Origin: Ipomoea triloba
Lineage: Eukaryota > Streptophyta > Magnoliopsida > Solanales > Convolvulaceae
Assembly (NCBI RefSeq): GCF_003576645.1
Contig: NC_044920.1
Location: 291,986-355,985 of the forward strand
Direction: 5' to 3'
DNA length: 64,000 nt
How positions within the stretch are numbered: the stretch's first letter is position 1; every line of letters starts with the position of its first letter. The translations under genes and the position numbers were made by a program. Shown one piece after another: positions 1 through 12,313 of the stretch. Under the pieces are notes generated by a model. That model did not search any database. It was not told the origin of the DNA and saw only the letters and a list, made by a program, of their open reading frames with translations.

Positions 1-1742
1 TGAATCCTATAAAGTTCTTCAAAGCAGGTGTTGAAGTTCTTAAACCTTTCTTTCAGGGCAATTTTTGAGGCACTACTTGAGCTTCCACCAATCCCTTCAT
101 CCTTCAAACAAGACAACACTTTGCTCCATGAAGCTCTAAGATAACCTGTGGCGAACTGTCTGACCTGACCACGCCGCTTGCGTACCCACAAATCACCCAA
201 GTGCTTCCTAAGATCAGAGTCTTTCACTTTCTGAACTATGTACAGTAAATTGTTCATCAAAAATATATATTGCATCCCACTATCCTCATACATCCTCGAC
301 TTCTCTTCAAGATTAGCTTCCAAAGACTTTATCAACAAGGACAACCGTCTTGCAAAGAGTGATTTACTCTCCAACTCGCTATCATTGCTATCATCAACTT
401 GCAGACCCTCAGATTCCAACTCACTCTCAACACTTGGTAAAAGGTCATTAATTGTATTGCTATAGTCCACCAGCAGTTTAACATAATTCATAACATAGCG
501 AGTTAATGGGTGAATTTCAGCACCTTGTATAGGTGTTCTGGAAGCCTCACCCCGAACTGCATTTTCAAACTCCACAAATGTGCCAATAGCTGCTTCTCCT
601 AAGCCATCCAACACTCCCTTAGCCTCGCTACACACCATTTCCCCAGCCTTGTGACAAAAAAGAAGTTCTAAATCAGGTAAAACAGCAGAAAGAGCATCAT
701 ACATGTCCAGAATCCTAAATAACTTCTCTGAAGACCTCCTGGCTATGACAACAGCCTCCCCAAAATTCAAGAGCTGCATTAGACACCCTTTTGCAGTCTC
801 AATGAAACATATTTCTTTGGTGAGTTCAGAGCCATTAAAAATCTGTTCACAAAGTTGTTTTTCAGCAGACAGAAGAACTCTCACCACAATTTTCACAGCA
901 TATATCCATTTCTTCATTTTCTCATCCAGGGAACGCCACTCAATCCTCTGGACTTCCTCAATGCTCAACTTCTCAACGCCAAGAATAGACATACACTCAT
1001 CCAGTACGTCTCGGCGGACAGTAGAATACACTTGACAGCATTCCTTTTCATAGCCGGATCGGATCATACGGTCTGCAATCTCTTTCAGCTCAACAGTAGC
1101 ATCGGGATTGATCAAATCGAGGGACAATTCTATACCTCCGAGGCTGGGACCCCTCAAGTGATTGTACCTCCCACTGCTGCCGTCCTCCTGGCCTTCAGAA
1201 ACGGTGCCAGTCTCGAAATCAGGAATTTCAGAAGCAGAGGCAGACATAGAGGAGCGGCGGAGGAAGGAGGAGTTGTGGAGGCGTTCGGCGTCGAGAGGGA
1301 CAGTGCTCCGAATGAGGATGTGACGGAACTCGTCCTCGAGGTGTGCCATGGCAAGCTGAAGAGCGGCCTCCGCTCGGTCCATAACGGCATCGTTGTCCGG
1401 CGGTAGATCCAGATCCTCGGTCAACCGAATAATCTCGTCAACGGCAGCGAGGTAGACTTCGGTGGAAGCGGGATCGCCGACGCCGGCGTCAAGTATAAGC
1501 TTCTCAGCCTCCTCGAAGCGACGATCGAGAAAGGAATCGTCGTCTGCGGCGGCGGCGGCAGCTTTGGCGGACGAAGGAGTAGAGGTTGCGGATGAAGAAG
1601 CCATGAAATTGGAGAGGTTAGAGAGGCGATTGTCGAAGCTGGAGAAGATGAGAAGCATGTCATCAGTGTTGACGTTTGTGGAGGTGTGGAGGCTCTTCAC
1701 GATCTGCTGCGCTGTCGCCAGAACCCTATCTTGCCCTTCCAT
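1..1742 (-). CDS. EXO70: EXO70 exocyst subunit, B-clade-like (3' end outside window)
   Basis: EXO70 is a subunit of the exocyst, the octameric complex that tethers secretory vesicles to the plasma membrane; plant B-clade members also act in autophagy-linked transport and immunity. The minus-strand frame is open without introns from the ATG at 1742 to the window edge (580 codons), as in most plant EXO70 genes. The N-terminus has the EXO70 signature [14 protein letters not shown] and [12 protein letters not shown]. The C-terminal EXO70 fold begins around residue 200-230 ([13 protein letters not shown]) and continues through [17 protein letters not shown] to [17 protein letters not shown]. About 60 residues should lie beyond position 1. 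I chose the ATG at 1742 over the in-frame ATG at 1604 because the 46 residues between them match the conserved family start. The B-clade call is by resemblance only; EXO70 membership is secure. Confidence 0.9.
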   Translation of the reverse strand, partial: MEGQDRVLATAQQIVKSLHTSTNVNTDDMLLIFSSFDNRLSNLSNFMASSSATSTPSSAKAAAAAADDDSFLDRRFEEAEKLILDAGVGDPASTEVYLAAVDEIIRLTEDLDLPPDNDAVMDRAEAALQLAMAHLEDEFRHILIRSTVPLDAERLHNSSFLRRSSMSASASEIPDFETGTVSEGQEDGSSGRYNHLRGPSLGGIELSLDLINPDATVELKEIADRMIRSGYEKECCQVYSTVRRDVLDECMSILGVEKLSIEEVQRIEWRSLDEKMKKWIYAVKIVVRVLLSAEKQLCEQIFNGSELTKEICFIETAKGCLMQLLNFGEAVVIARRSSEKLFRILDMYDALSAVLPDLELLFCHKAGEMVCSEAKGVLDGLGEAAIGTFVEFENAVRGEASRTPIQGAEIHPLTRYVMNYVKLLVDYSNTINDLLPSVESELESEGLQVDDSNDSELESKSLFARRLSLLIKSLEANLEEKSRMYEDSGMQYIFLMNNLLYIVQKVKDSDLRKHLGDLWVRKRRGQVRQFATGYLRASWSKVLSCLKDEGIGGSSSSASKIALKERFKNFNTCFEELYRI

Positions 1743-1749
1743 CGCGCCT

Positions 1750-1813
1750 CTATGTCTCTCTGTCTTTCTTTCTCTCTCTACACCTCCCTCCTTCTCTCTC
1801 TATATATATACTT
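1750..1813 (-). promoter_or_regulatory. Likely EXO70 TATA region and GA-rich 5' leader
   Basis: Read on the minus strand, a TATATATATA stretch (about 1801-1812) is followed by a GA/GGAG-rich leader and the EXO70 ATG about 60 bp downstream. CT/GA-rich leaders are common in plant genes. Its placement is inference from motif and distance; no transcript start can be read from sequence alone. Confidence 0.4.
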
Positions 1814-2330
1814 ATACACACTCATTCACCCTATGTATCTATTACTCCCTTTTCCGTATTATTCTGCGTATAAATATATATAAATATATCCTTCAGCTAA
1901 TTTCAGCTCATGTGTCTTTTCATTATCTTTTTTTTCTTAAATGATAATCATCATTCTACTAATATATATGGACAGACGACAGTTAACCTTATCACCGAAA
2001 TGTATAATTGAGTAAGTAGAGTATAATTCTCATACCAAAATCGTTATTTCATAAGAGATATCAAAATATGATGGGCTCCTTATATGTATTAGGTGTCAGT
2101 ATTCCCTCAACCAATGAGTTATTGAGTAATCATAATTTATCTTTCTATTATCATGCCAAAGTTGTTAAGTCACCATAATTTATCGTTTCACTATTCTAAC
2201 CAGTGTGAGGACTTTGAGGCATGAGTATTTGTATTTCATCTTTTTGTGAACAAAGATTTACCTATACATAGTAAATAAATCGCTAAAATCTATTTATTTA
2301 TATAATTTCCCATCATATTCCACTAAAAAA

Positions 2331-2331
2331 A

Positions 2332-2381
<50 letters not shown>
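2331..2381. repeat. ATT/AT microsatellite
   Basis: A short run of ATT units passes directly into about 17 AT units. Confidence 0.9.
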
Positions 2382-2386
<5 letters not shown>

Positions 2387-2576
2387 TATTTTTGTATAAT
2401 CAATGTAATATCTAAAAGAGATTACATATACCAAAAAAGATCATGTCTATATTATTATATAGGATTCTTATGTCCTAATTTGAATGAAAAGATCAAATCA
2501 AATATGGTATCCATTTATTTTTTTCGATACTCAATTACTTGTTGAAGAAACATTACTAGTTATTGGACGTATTACT

Positions 2577-2825
2577 ATGTCATTAACTATAATAATATGA
2601 AATCTTGATAGATCATAAACAACACTTGGATACACGATAACTACGCAACAAAATATCACCATGACATTAACCATAACAATACGAAACCTCAATACGTCAT
2701 AAACTACAGTTGAATACATGATAATTACGCAACAAAATATCACCATGACATTAACCATAACAATACGGAACCTCAATATATACATCATAAACAATACTTG
2801 AATACACGATAACTATGTGAATAAA
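2577..2825. repeat. 85-bp tandem repeat, about 3 copies
   Basis: The phrase ATGACATTAACCATAACAAT recurs at 2577 (diverged), 2661 and 2746, with matching downstream sequence each time, giving a period of 84-85 bp. Copies two and three are the closest. Because the period is not a multiple of three, the apparent 87-aa ORF across it (2531-2794) is only the repeat read in shifted frames. Confidence 0.8.
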
Positions 2826-3298
2826 AGACATGAGATACATGTATGTATATATAGGTGTTGCTACAATGAAGTAGCAGCGGAGCAGCTTAATTACATGAAG
2901 ACAAAATAAAAGAAATACCAAACATGCACATGATTGCATCACTATCAAATAAAACAGATGCACATGATATGCATCTTTCCCTCAAGTCACACATTGCATG
3001 GTTTATTAAGGAATTAAGGACAAAAAGGAAGTTAAAGATCAATGCTGTCTCCTTGGGAGAAAAATCTCAACCAATAGGATTGTTGACAAGGAAAATAATT
3101 ACTGAAGGTGAAGGAAAAAAAATAGAAATTTCCCCAGTTTTCCATCTTTGGCTTCTATCATCTATCTCACTAAACTAATGTTTCACCTTCACTGCCACTC
3201 AAGTTTTACACATCTTAATCACAGAAGGCATCCAAACAGTGTTCTTCCTGAGCTTCAATAATGGCGTTTTGGTTAAGATGATGATGAAGTCCAGAGAG

Positions 3299-6200
3299 TT
3301 ATTGATCCACCCCAAGATCGCCCCATTTCACGTTGTATCTTGCTGCAAGGTAGTGTGCTCCGATGGGTCCTCGGCTTCCATAGGGATAGTACTCGGGAAC
3401 TATTTTCTTCCCCTCGAGCTCCTTTAATACCGGGGTGAATAGAGACCAAGCAGCATCGAGTTCATCACTGCGAATGAAAAGCCTCCTTTCGCCTTCTATA
3501 GCATCGAGAAGCAGTCTTTCATATGCATCCGGGATCTCCTTAGAGTACCTATAATTTAATTTTTAAAAAAAAAATAAATTGTAAAGCGGGGACGTGGTTG
3601 AATATAGAAGATTCAGCAGTGGCAACAATTAAGGTATACAGCAAATCGTATTTGAAAAAGGTACCTGGTTGAATAAAGAAGATTCAGATTACTGCGGTCC
3701 AGTCTCATCCCCAAACCCGGGACCTTGTTATTGATCTTCAAATAAATAGCTTCATCAGGCTGGACGCGTATAACAAGCTCATTTGTTGCCCGGTCAAGGT
3801 CACTGCCGAAGTTTTTGTTGTACAAATTTCCGGGCACATGCCTAAATTGCACTCTAATCTCGGCACTGAGACAAAAACAGAATACATAAATGACTGTAAT
3901 TGAAATTGGAGAGAAGGAAATACAAGACTTCATGTGATTTAACTTACCTTTTGGTATGTAAAGCTTTCCCGGCTTTCATTAAAAAAGGCACACCATCCCA
4001 TCTAGCATTATCTATGAAAAGAGCGGCAGCAGCAAATGTCGGGGTTAGGCTATCCTTTGGTACAGTCTTGTCATCAGTATATCCTGGATAAGTAACTCCC
4101 CCTTTCGTATGCCCCTTGTATTGCCCGATTACCACATTGTCAAGTTGTAAAGGCCTCATGGAACGTAAGACTTTTACCTGGAATACACCGCCCATGAGAA
4201 ATAGAACTAAAAACTAAAATAAAATAATAACAATAATAACAACTAGCTTATTAGCCTTGTAATAAAAGGACTAACCTTTTCATTCCTAATATCTTCTGCG
4301 TCTAAACTGACAGGAGTTTCCATGGCAAAGAGGGCAAGGATTTGAAGAAGATGATTTTGCATAATGTCTCTGATTATCCCGTAATGGTCAAAGTAACTGG
4401 GAATAGCATGCATAATGCATCAGGAACGATGAGTTAAACGAAAATTATTTGGATTACGCAAATAGGCCTTAGAGAAGAAGAAAAAGTACCCTCCCCGTCC
4501 TTCAGTGCCAAAATCTTCAGAGAATAAAAACTGTACATTCCTTATGTATTGCCTTGACCACAGTGGTTCAAAGATAAGGTTGGAGAAGCGGAGGACAGAA
4601 AGATTCTCCACAAGCTCCTTCCCGAGATAGTGGTCAATCCTATTCGACAACGAGAGAAAAGTGTCAAAAAAAGAAGAAGATTTCATTGACACAATAAGAT
4701 CATGGGCAAGCCTTCGTACCTGAAAATTTGATCTTCCTTTAAGTACTGCTTAAGAGATCGTGTTAACACAGCAGAGGATTCAGAATCCCGACCAAAGGGC
4801 TTCTCCACAATGACTCTAGTCCATCCATGGGCAGACGATGCAGAGACACTTGCACACCGTACAGCATCTACGAATATGTTTGGCGGAATCGACAAATAAA
4901 AGAGGCGATTGGAAAGCTTTCCACCCTGTAAATATGCTAATTTATGATCAAAACCGGAACCTAAAGAGAACATAATCATAAAGATATAAAATGTAGTAAT
5001 GAAAATAGAGCACTTCAGTAAACAATTTGAGAACCTAGTGCAACATACCTCATGCTCCTTGAGTTTCCTATCAAGCTCTGAAAAATTTTCCTCCGAATCG
5101 TACAGACCACTATGGTAGAAACACCTTTTTAGGAACTGTTCCATCTTTTCGCCACAGTTTTCCCTGCACATGAAATTCATTAAAGCTTTATTAGCCAATC
5201 AACAAACATTACAATCACCGTGAAGCCCCCTGCTTAGAAAGAAAGCGAAAGACCAAAACATTTATTGCAAGGACTAAAACCAAAAACATCAAATCACTAT
5301 TAGAATAGAAAAGCTTTACCTCTTATCTATCCTGCAAGTAAGAGTTTTGCTAACCATGTTCCTAAGTTCTTCATCAGTCATCTTGCTCCGGGCATAACCA
5401 TAAATAGTGAAGTGCTGAAACCCCCATAAAACGATAAAACAAATAAGTTCCTTATAAAACCCATTCTAAGCATAAGGTTCTTCAGATGAACAACAAATAA
5501 TGCAGTCCCATTCAGTTTAGAAATACAGGCAAGTTTACAAATGCCAGTATAATGTATAAAGAGGAGAGAATTTCGAGACAGACCTCAGGGAGGCAATCTT
5601 CATAATAAAGGGCAAAAAGCGCAGGAAATATCTTCTTCTTAGCAAGGTCACCAGATGCCCCCACGACAGTTATACTGACAGTTGAATTACTTTTATTCTT
5701 AAAACACATAACAGCTTCTTTAAGCTCCTCAGGTGGGGGAACTGATGTCACCTTGTCTTTCAATTTCTTCGCTGTAGTTTCATTCCCTGCCGGAGCCAAT
5801 GGAGACACTACACAACCTAAAATCAAAGTGCCATTTACATACAAAATCAACAATGCGTAACACACAAAGCTGAAAATCTCTCAACAATACAATTCTTGAA
5901 TACATCTTATAGCAAATAACACAGTGTTGATGCCATTGATCCAAGAATACTAATAAACTATGCATCAACTAAGGATAATAATATAACACAGACCAAAAAA
6001 GACAGTAATTACCCTAATAATCCTACTGTTTCACTACAATTGAAATTCATAGAATCCAGCTAAAAAGACTAAAAATTTTCACATATGGCGAGAAACTTTG
6101 TAATCAATTGCATAGCTCAAGAATCCAGATAGTAAACTAATGCATAACAAACCAATCGAAGATACTAAAAACTGCAGCTATCAAACAAATTGTCAACGAA

Positions 6201-6473
6201 TAAACAGCATAGAATCAAGACAGCCCAAAACGAGTTTATAGATTCAAAAGAACAACAATAAAGAAAGTAGGCATCTTTCGTACTTATCACACTCCGCGAT
6301 GGGCTTGGCTTAGATATTAAAGAAATATCCCGGGGGCCAACCTTCCGTGAAAAGATCGAAGAAACAGATATCTTCTTATGGTGACGCAGGACAACAGACG
6401 ATGAATTTGAGTGCGATGTCGCCGCCGCCGCCGCCGACGATGAAGCACAATTAGCCGCGGAAGAAATCACCAT
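3299..6473 (-). CDS. G6PD: Glucose-6-phosphate 1-dehydrogenase, plastidic (P2-type)
   Basis: Catalyses the first, NADPH-producing step of the oxidative pentose phosphate pathway in plastids. Ten exons on the minus strand: 6284-6473, 5584-5807, 5320-5414, 5049-5163, 4720-4925, 4490-4639, 4276-4396, 3948-4177, 3665-3865, 3299-3548. All introns are GT-AG, phases agree, and the sum is 1782 nt (593 aa). A Ser/Ala-rich transit-type leader fills exon 1. The NADP-binding turn [10 protein letters not shown] is at about residues 113-122, the catalytic motif RIDHYLGKE at 277-285, and the substrate/NADP region [17 protein letters not shown] follows. Cys165 and Cys173 ([12 protein letters not shown]) have the 8-residue spacing of the redox-regulatory pair of plastidic isoforms. 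The body resembles the P2 class (G6PD2/3) more than P1. Oddity: the exon 8/9 junction encodes Ser where family members have Arg or Lys (HTK-S-AEIRV). Confidence 0.95.
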
Positions 6474-9377
6474 TTCCCAATCTCTATAAAGAATCTCACA
6501 AAGTATCTTGCGGAGCAGATTATAACAGAAGAACAGAATTGCGAGAACGGGTTCTCAGTTTTCAGAGGAAAGAATGGAAGAGGATTTAGTGGTTATAGGG
6601 GTCAAAAGAGTTCGGAGATGTCGAGAGGACAGACCCTTGAGATCTCCGAAAGGCTGCTCCTCGTATAGTATAGGAGTTATAAGTTTTAGGATTCGCAAGC
6701 AACAAACTATATTGTATATAACTCCGTACTTGCTTGCACTCCTCATTCTGAATTCTCAACAGGCTTCTACTATTTGAGTATTCAAGATACGTTTGTCTTT
6801 CAACTTCTAGGCTAATGGGTTAATTAGCCATTGGTCTTACATGGCTTTTTAAACAACCTAAAGGGCACCCCATAATTATTATAGTTTTAATTTGATTATA
6901 ACTCTTAATATGTGGCAAAACCTTATGGTCTAGTGACATCAAATTGCACTCTTATATAAGAATGCGATAGTCAAAGACCTCGTGGTCAAATAGCATAGCT
7001 GTGACCATCCCACATCGTATCTAAAGTGATCTTATCTGAACGTATTAAGTAAAAACACCCTATTTAAATGCAAAATAATCTCATATAAAATATTAAAGTA
7101 GATGTAATATATGGTTTAAGTGTTCACTTCGTCATGGACTACTAGTTTAAGGGTCAAGGTTAGGCCTTAGTTGTTATTCCGTACTAGTTTTAAGATTAAT
7201 GTCAGTCTCTAACTACTCTAAATTGATTGTGAGTTAGGGAAAATTATATTCCTAAAACGGTCAAATAACTATCACTAAATTGTAACAAATTATATATTAA
7301 TTAAATTTAAAATTAATTAACAATTTGATTTACAACAAAATTTATAGCTATCGCCTAAAAATGTGTTTTAAATAAAATTCACATTGTGATACATAAACTA
7401 ACATTTTTGTAAAGGAGTTGTTAACATTAGTGTGGACACATGCCAAGTAGAGTCCAAAACTCCAAAAGGGTGGTTGCATTTAAGTTATTATGAGATTAAG
7501 GAATGGGGAAGGTTGATGAACTATGTTTTTTTTTTTTTTTTTTTTTTTNTTTTTTTTTTTTTTTTTTTTTTTGAATACTACTAACTCTATTACAATGCAG
7601 TATCTGTTCATAACTACTTTCTCAACCTATTGAAGCACAAGAGTACTGAGGCTCAAACCCACCACCTCCCGTATAAAGGGAAGGATTTAATGCCACTGGA
7701 CCACAAGGTCCTTGGCGATGAACCTATTGAAATATGCTTATATGCACACTTGAAGACATATAGACGAAAATCCACGTGTTTTAAAAATGGGGAAAAATAG
7801 AAGTGCAAAGTATAAGCATAACCAAAACCCATATCTCCCTTTAATTTTATTTTCCTAACTAAATTAAAAATACAACGTATACTATATAAATTTCTTTTTG
7901 GTACAAACACGACGAATATTTCAAGAAAAAATACAATTTAAATGTCACAAAAGGATTTGAAAATTGGGTGAAGCATGATTCTCGTACTGAAAATTTGTGA
8001 ATTCAATTGTTGTCAACACATTATCAGTCGAGTCAGTCACACAAAATTTTTCTAGTGTAATTTGTCTTTCTTATGTAATTAGTTGATTATTATACAATGA
8101 CGAAATTGATCAAGTGGCACAATTTTAAGTAATTATTGTGATTTTTTTCCATGACAAAAAAGGTACTATTTACACATTTTTATTCAATGTTTAAAATATG
8201 CACATTTCAATCAATCGCCGTATTGGATGGAGAGAGCGGTGACGTTACCCATCACATGCAAGTTTTAGGTGGGTGGTCAACCTATTGGCAATCTTGAAGA
8301 GACAAAGCTAACTTGGTTTCTCCCATCCTCTCAACTATATGCCTTTTTTGGCGTTTTCCATGGCCAAACGCCCACTAGTATTGAGTCGCCTCATGTGCAT
8401 CTGTGCACCTGCGTGTATAGAAAAGTGCAACTAAGTTTTTCAAAAAAGAAAAAGTGCTATTCCAAATTGACCCAACTTACCCATCAACAAAATTAATTCA
8501 GAAACTCATGCATTTGTGGGTTTCCTGTGCAGATATAATCCAACTGAAAACTTGGATTAATAATTAAAAAATAAATAAAATGAAGCATTGTTAAGTGGAT
8601 GAAGCGTGATTCTTATACCTAAAACAATAAAAATCGTAAGTTTGATTATTGTCAACATCATTTTAGTTTAAGTCCAGTGCACTATTATATATGAGCGAGG
8701 TGTGCACGTGCGATTCTTGTCAACATCCTCTTACCGGCTATTACACATGAGTAGGTGATTTACCTCTATTATATTAAACATGAAGTAGGGTTTACACAAT
8801 GTGCGTAGTTTACCTCTATTACCCAAAAAGTAGAGTTTACATAGTATGCGCAACATTGGGTAGTGTGGTAGAATATGTTTACAAATTATCTCAAACTACT
8901 TATCTAATCAAGAATGATGGAGGTTTGGGTTTTTGTGCTCATTGTTTGTAAGTGTATAGTTTGGTGTTAAGTCTCGAAATTAAGTTGACTCAATTTATTT
9001 CTCTGAGCCTAAGTGGTAGATTTTTGAGATCTAAAAAATAAATAAATAAATTTTATTTTGTAAGACTATGGGCATGCGGGGCGGTCCGCCGGTCCCTATT
9101 CACCTTTTAAATGGGTCTAATCCGTGGAATGAAGATTAGAGACCGGCCTTGGCCGATCCGAGTTGGGCTAGTCCAAACCATTTTGAAAGTCTACTTTACA
9201 CCTGGAATTACAAGGAGATACAAAGCAATTCCACTAACTTGGACCCTCCAGTTATATTTTGGGCCTTGATCAATTTGAATTGGCCCAAAAAAGGCCAGTT
9301 ATTGGGCCGTTGTTATGGAATGTTAACCAACCATTCCACTAAAACTACTCGGTTTCGTAACTTTCATAAGCAATACT
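6474..9377. other. Gene-poor intergenic region with SINE relics
   Basis: The first 300 bp are the likely G6PDH promoter and leader. Beyond that I see no gene. At 6917-6990 the phrases CCTTATGGTCTAGTGAC and CCTCGTGGTCAAATAGC resemble two SINE heads (pol III A box) in series. A full SINE is at 7526-7715. Around 7960-8100 and 8580-8860 there are diverged copies of another dispersed repeat (ATTGTTGTCAACA motif), with a short direct duplication of GTTTACCTCTATTA at about 8760-8850. Ambiguous base at 7549 inside a poly-T run. Confidence 0.6.
7526..7715 (-). mobile_element. tRNA-derived SINE with poly(A) tail
   Basis: On the minus strand the element opens with CCTTGTGGTCCAGTGGC (pol III A-box-like) and has GGTTTGAGCC (B-box-like) about 50 bp on. 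The body carries the phrase TAGGTTGAGAAAGTAGTTAT, and it ends in a long A run (poly-T on the plus strand, 7526-7571, with an N at 7549). The same body phrase occurs in the SINE at 48781-48990, so this is a dispersed family. Confidence 0.75.
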
Positions 9378-9720
9378 TTTTTTTTTTTAACACCAAAATA
9401 ATATCACATTGTGGCCTTGTAAAGAATCATAAATATTTCAAAATAATAATAATAATAACCAGTGAAAACAAGTTCACAAATCACAATAAACGCAAGCGAG
9501 AGTTCTCCCAAAACATGGGCAACGTTTGAGAGATACCTCTCGTAGCCAAAGTATCAGCAACAATATTCATTGACCTACGGACGAACTTAAGATCACAAAG
9601 ATAAAAATCAAAGCTAGTTTAAGACAGTTACCAACAACAGTATCTGCATAAGAATAATCCAAACAGCCAGAAGAAAGAGTTAACCTTACAATAGTGAACA
9701 ATCTAGGCTAATTTAGTTTC
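9378..9720 (-). pseudogene. LINE 3'-end relic with RNase H-like fragment
   Basis: Minus-strand translation gives DYSYADTVVGNCLKLA and, after a frame change, KFVRRSMNIVADTLATRG. The latter is typical of the C-terminal RNase H-like domain of plant LINE reverse transcriptases (xVRRxxNxVADxLA). An A tract (poly-T on plus, about 9378-9388) follows at the expected 3' end. The frame is broken and only the tail of the element remains. Confidence 0.6.
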
Positions 9721-11929
9721 ATGTAATCCTTTACTAACTAAGCCACATGAAAAGTTTTACTTAGAACACATATTTTAATAATAATGAGATTTTCTTAAAT
9801 TAAAGGTTTATCATTATTTTTAATTATTTAACATGTTTCAATATAGTTCAATTCTTATAATTCTCCCCCACCCCCCACATCTTGATTTTCTTTCCCCTAC
9901 CAAGAGAATGAAAAATAAATTAAAGGTGAAGTCCACGTGCCCTTCTCCCTCTTCCTCTTCCTCCTCCTCCTCACCAGTGAACTCTTGGCTTATATTATCA
10001 TTACTAGCTATTAAGTGGGTATGTATAGTACGTCCATGATGAAAACCACCATTTGATCGGAGTTTATTCATTTCCCGGTGCCGGATTATGGGACCATTCA
10101 AGATTGATCTGAGGAGAGGATAGGATGACGACGTAGCACAAAGCTTAACAAATTAAACCAATTCAACAACCAATGAACACTGTATATACTCATGTACATA
10201 AGCAAATCAATGAAGACTAGCTACTTACGTACTATAAAACATTAAAACCTCAACAAGCACGTGCCGACGTACGTAGTGTTTATATAGACGTACTCCTAAT
10301 ACAGATCAGATGAGGCTAACAATAAAGAGCTGATCGAGCTGACAATTCAATTCTCCAATATATATAATAATGTCAAAATTCCACCGCTTACAGCAGGCGT
10401 CTCTGATCATGATCTCCGGTTGATCGAGTGTAATATTTATGCATGGGAGGTTCAATTCGTTCTCAACCGCCCAACGGTATCCGATCCGCCATTGTTACAA
10501 CCTCAAAGCTCATTCACCTTTCTGCTACCTAACTAACTGCAGAAATTAAAAAACTTATATTTCTCCAAAATTTTCATTTTTTCCAGAAATGTAACTCAGT
10601 TCTCCGGTTAGGTTAGTAAACACACTTCCAATTCTGTGATTTCCTTCCAACTACATACTAGGAAGTGATAGTTCAAAAAGTTAAGATGAATTGTTAAAAT
10701 TAGGTTTCCAGTCAACTTCATGATGACGTACTTTGAGAATCTGGAAAAATCATTATATTCAAATTAAAACCATTCCTGCCGGCCTTCTTGATCATCATCA
10801 GATGGATCATCATAGTAAGATGGACCATTCACATGGCTGCAGGTGATAAAATGACCACAAACGTCGCTTTAATTTTCAGGAGGTGGTGGTATATATAAGT
10901 TGGGTCCTGTCAGATGTGAGGTTCATCTCATTTGATCTGATCTACCCCAAAGCAAGAAGGTTCAATGCTAATTCTCAAAATTATCTATTGACTTTCTTGG
11001 TTTGAGTCATTTAATTATGAACACTTAGTCAAATTTATCTGATCTACATGTAGTTCTTTAATTTGTTAGCCAGTGTCACAAAGCTAGATTTTAATAAATC
11101 TCACACCGGCTCCACAAGGAATATTGTATAATGGTACTTGGGTGAGATGGGATCAAACTTGATCATGAGCTAGCTTTTGTAGTAGAAGAATTAAGAGCTA
11201 GCGCTTGATATAACTTGAGAGCCATATATCATTTGGTGCTCTATTTAGAGTATGTAAGCTGATTCCACATAAGCTACTCAAAGTCCAGATTAGTAGATTT
11301 ACTTTGTGTGCACATTCAAGTGGTGATTAGAATTCTCCTGATAACTCAAAAAAAAAAAAAAAAGGTAAGAAGGAAAAAATAACATGAGTAAAAACTGTGC
11401 ATGGTGTTTTTCTCTTGGAATGATGAGATGAGCAGTTCCATGCAAGGACGTGATTGGAGTATAGCAATGTCTGGTGACATTTCATACAACAAATCCCAAA
11501 CTTTGAGACACTGTTTAGTAGTAGAAACAACAGAAACCTTCCAACTTCCAACCAAACAAATACGATGTGAATGATATGTCTGGGCTGGCAAAAGTGCAAG
11601 GAATGAGGGCCCCCAGTTGGCCAACCCAATTCAACCTACTCGATCGATGTCGATCGATCATGAAAAAACACATAGCTTCCTTCCCTCAAATTAAAGTACA
11701 ACCTTATTGTTACCATTCACTTTTTGTGCTTGGTCACCAGCCGCCCAAGTGGCTAATCCTCCTCTACAAGATTCTAGCTACCTAGACCTAGTCCGACATG
11801 CTTTGCAAACCTCAATAATAATTCCCAACTCGGGCCCGCAGCGCCGCTGCAATCATAGCTCAGATCAGCCCCTCAAACATTGCCCAACATCATCCACATT
11901 ACAATATAAACCATAAATAAATATTTATT
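9721..11929. other. Intergenic region, nothing recognised
   Basis: Contains CT-rich stretches (about 9945-9975) and an A run at 11347-11362. I found no coding region, tRNA or known microRNA mature sequence. ORFs here are short, overlap on both strands and have no recognisable domain. Confidence 0.55.
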
Positions 11930-12058
11930 TTCAGTATATTAAAAGTTTATAAATTTTAATTTCAGATATTATATTTTAAAACAAACATTTTCATTCAGTA
12001 TATTAAAAGTTTATAAATTTTAATTTTAGATATTATATTTTAAAACAAACATTTTCAT
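11930..12058. repeat. 64-bp direct tandem duplication
   Basis: CAGTATATTAAAAGTTTATA recurs at 11932 and 11996 with nearly identical sequence up to AACATTTTCATT, giving two adjacent copies with one or two differences. Confidence 0.85.
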
Positions 12059-12313
12059 TACACACAAAATGAACTTTTAAAAAATTGTATTAAAAATGAA
12101 TTTTAATATACTAAAAATGAACTTATGTTGATCATTCACTTTGTAAGTTGAACCATGGTTTATGGTATAGTGATTCGCATAACAAATTTATACTGTGAAC
12201 CACGTATATTATTCATGTTTAGATTAATGATATAGCTAAAAATGAATCTTTAAAAAATAACCATTCATATGTTAAAAATGAACCTTCAATATATACTAAA
12301 CATGAACATTATA

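Larger units (their letters stand above)
1814..3298. other. AT-rich intergenic region
   Basis: This is the spacer between the EXO70 5' end and the G6PDH 3' end. It holds an ATT/AT microsatellite and an 85-bp tandem repeat, listed separately. Short ORFs here are products of the repeat and look like no protein I know. The 3' UTR of G6PDH probably lies around 3100-3298. Confidence 0.7.

Noticed and set aside
855..1406. 183-codon plus-strand ORF
   Set aside because: It is antisense to the EXO70 coding sequence, whose minus-strand frame is open for 580 codons with clear family similarity.
9149..9529. 126-codon plus-strand ORF
   Set aside because: No domain, low-complexity Phe/Ile stretches, and it overlaps the LINE relic on the other strand.
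10000..11900. MicroRNA gene in the long spacer
   Set aside because: No mature sequence of the conserved plant families I checked by eye (156, 159, 162, 166, 167, 169, 171, 319, 390) and no convincing foldback.
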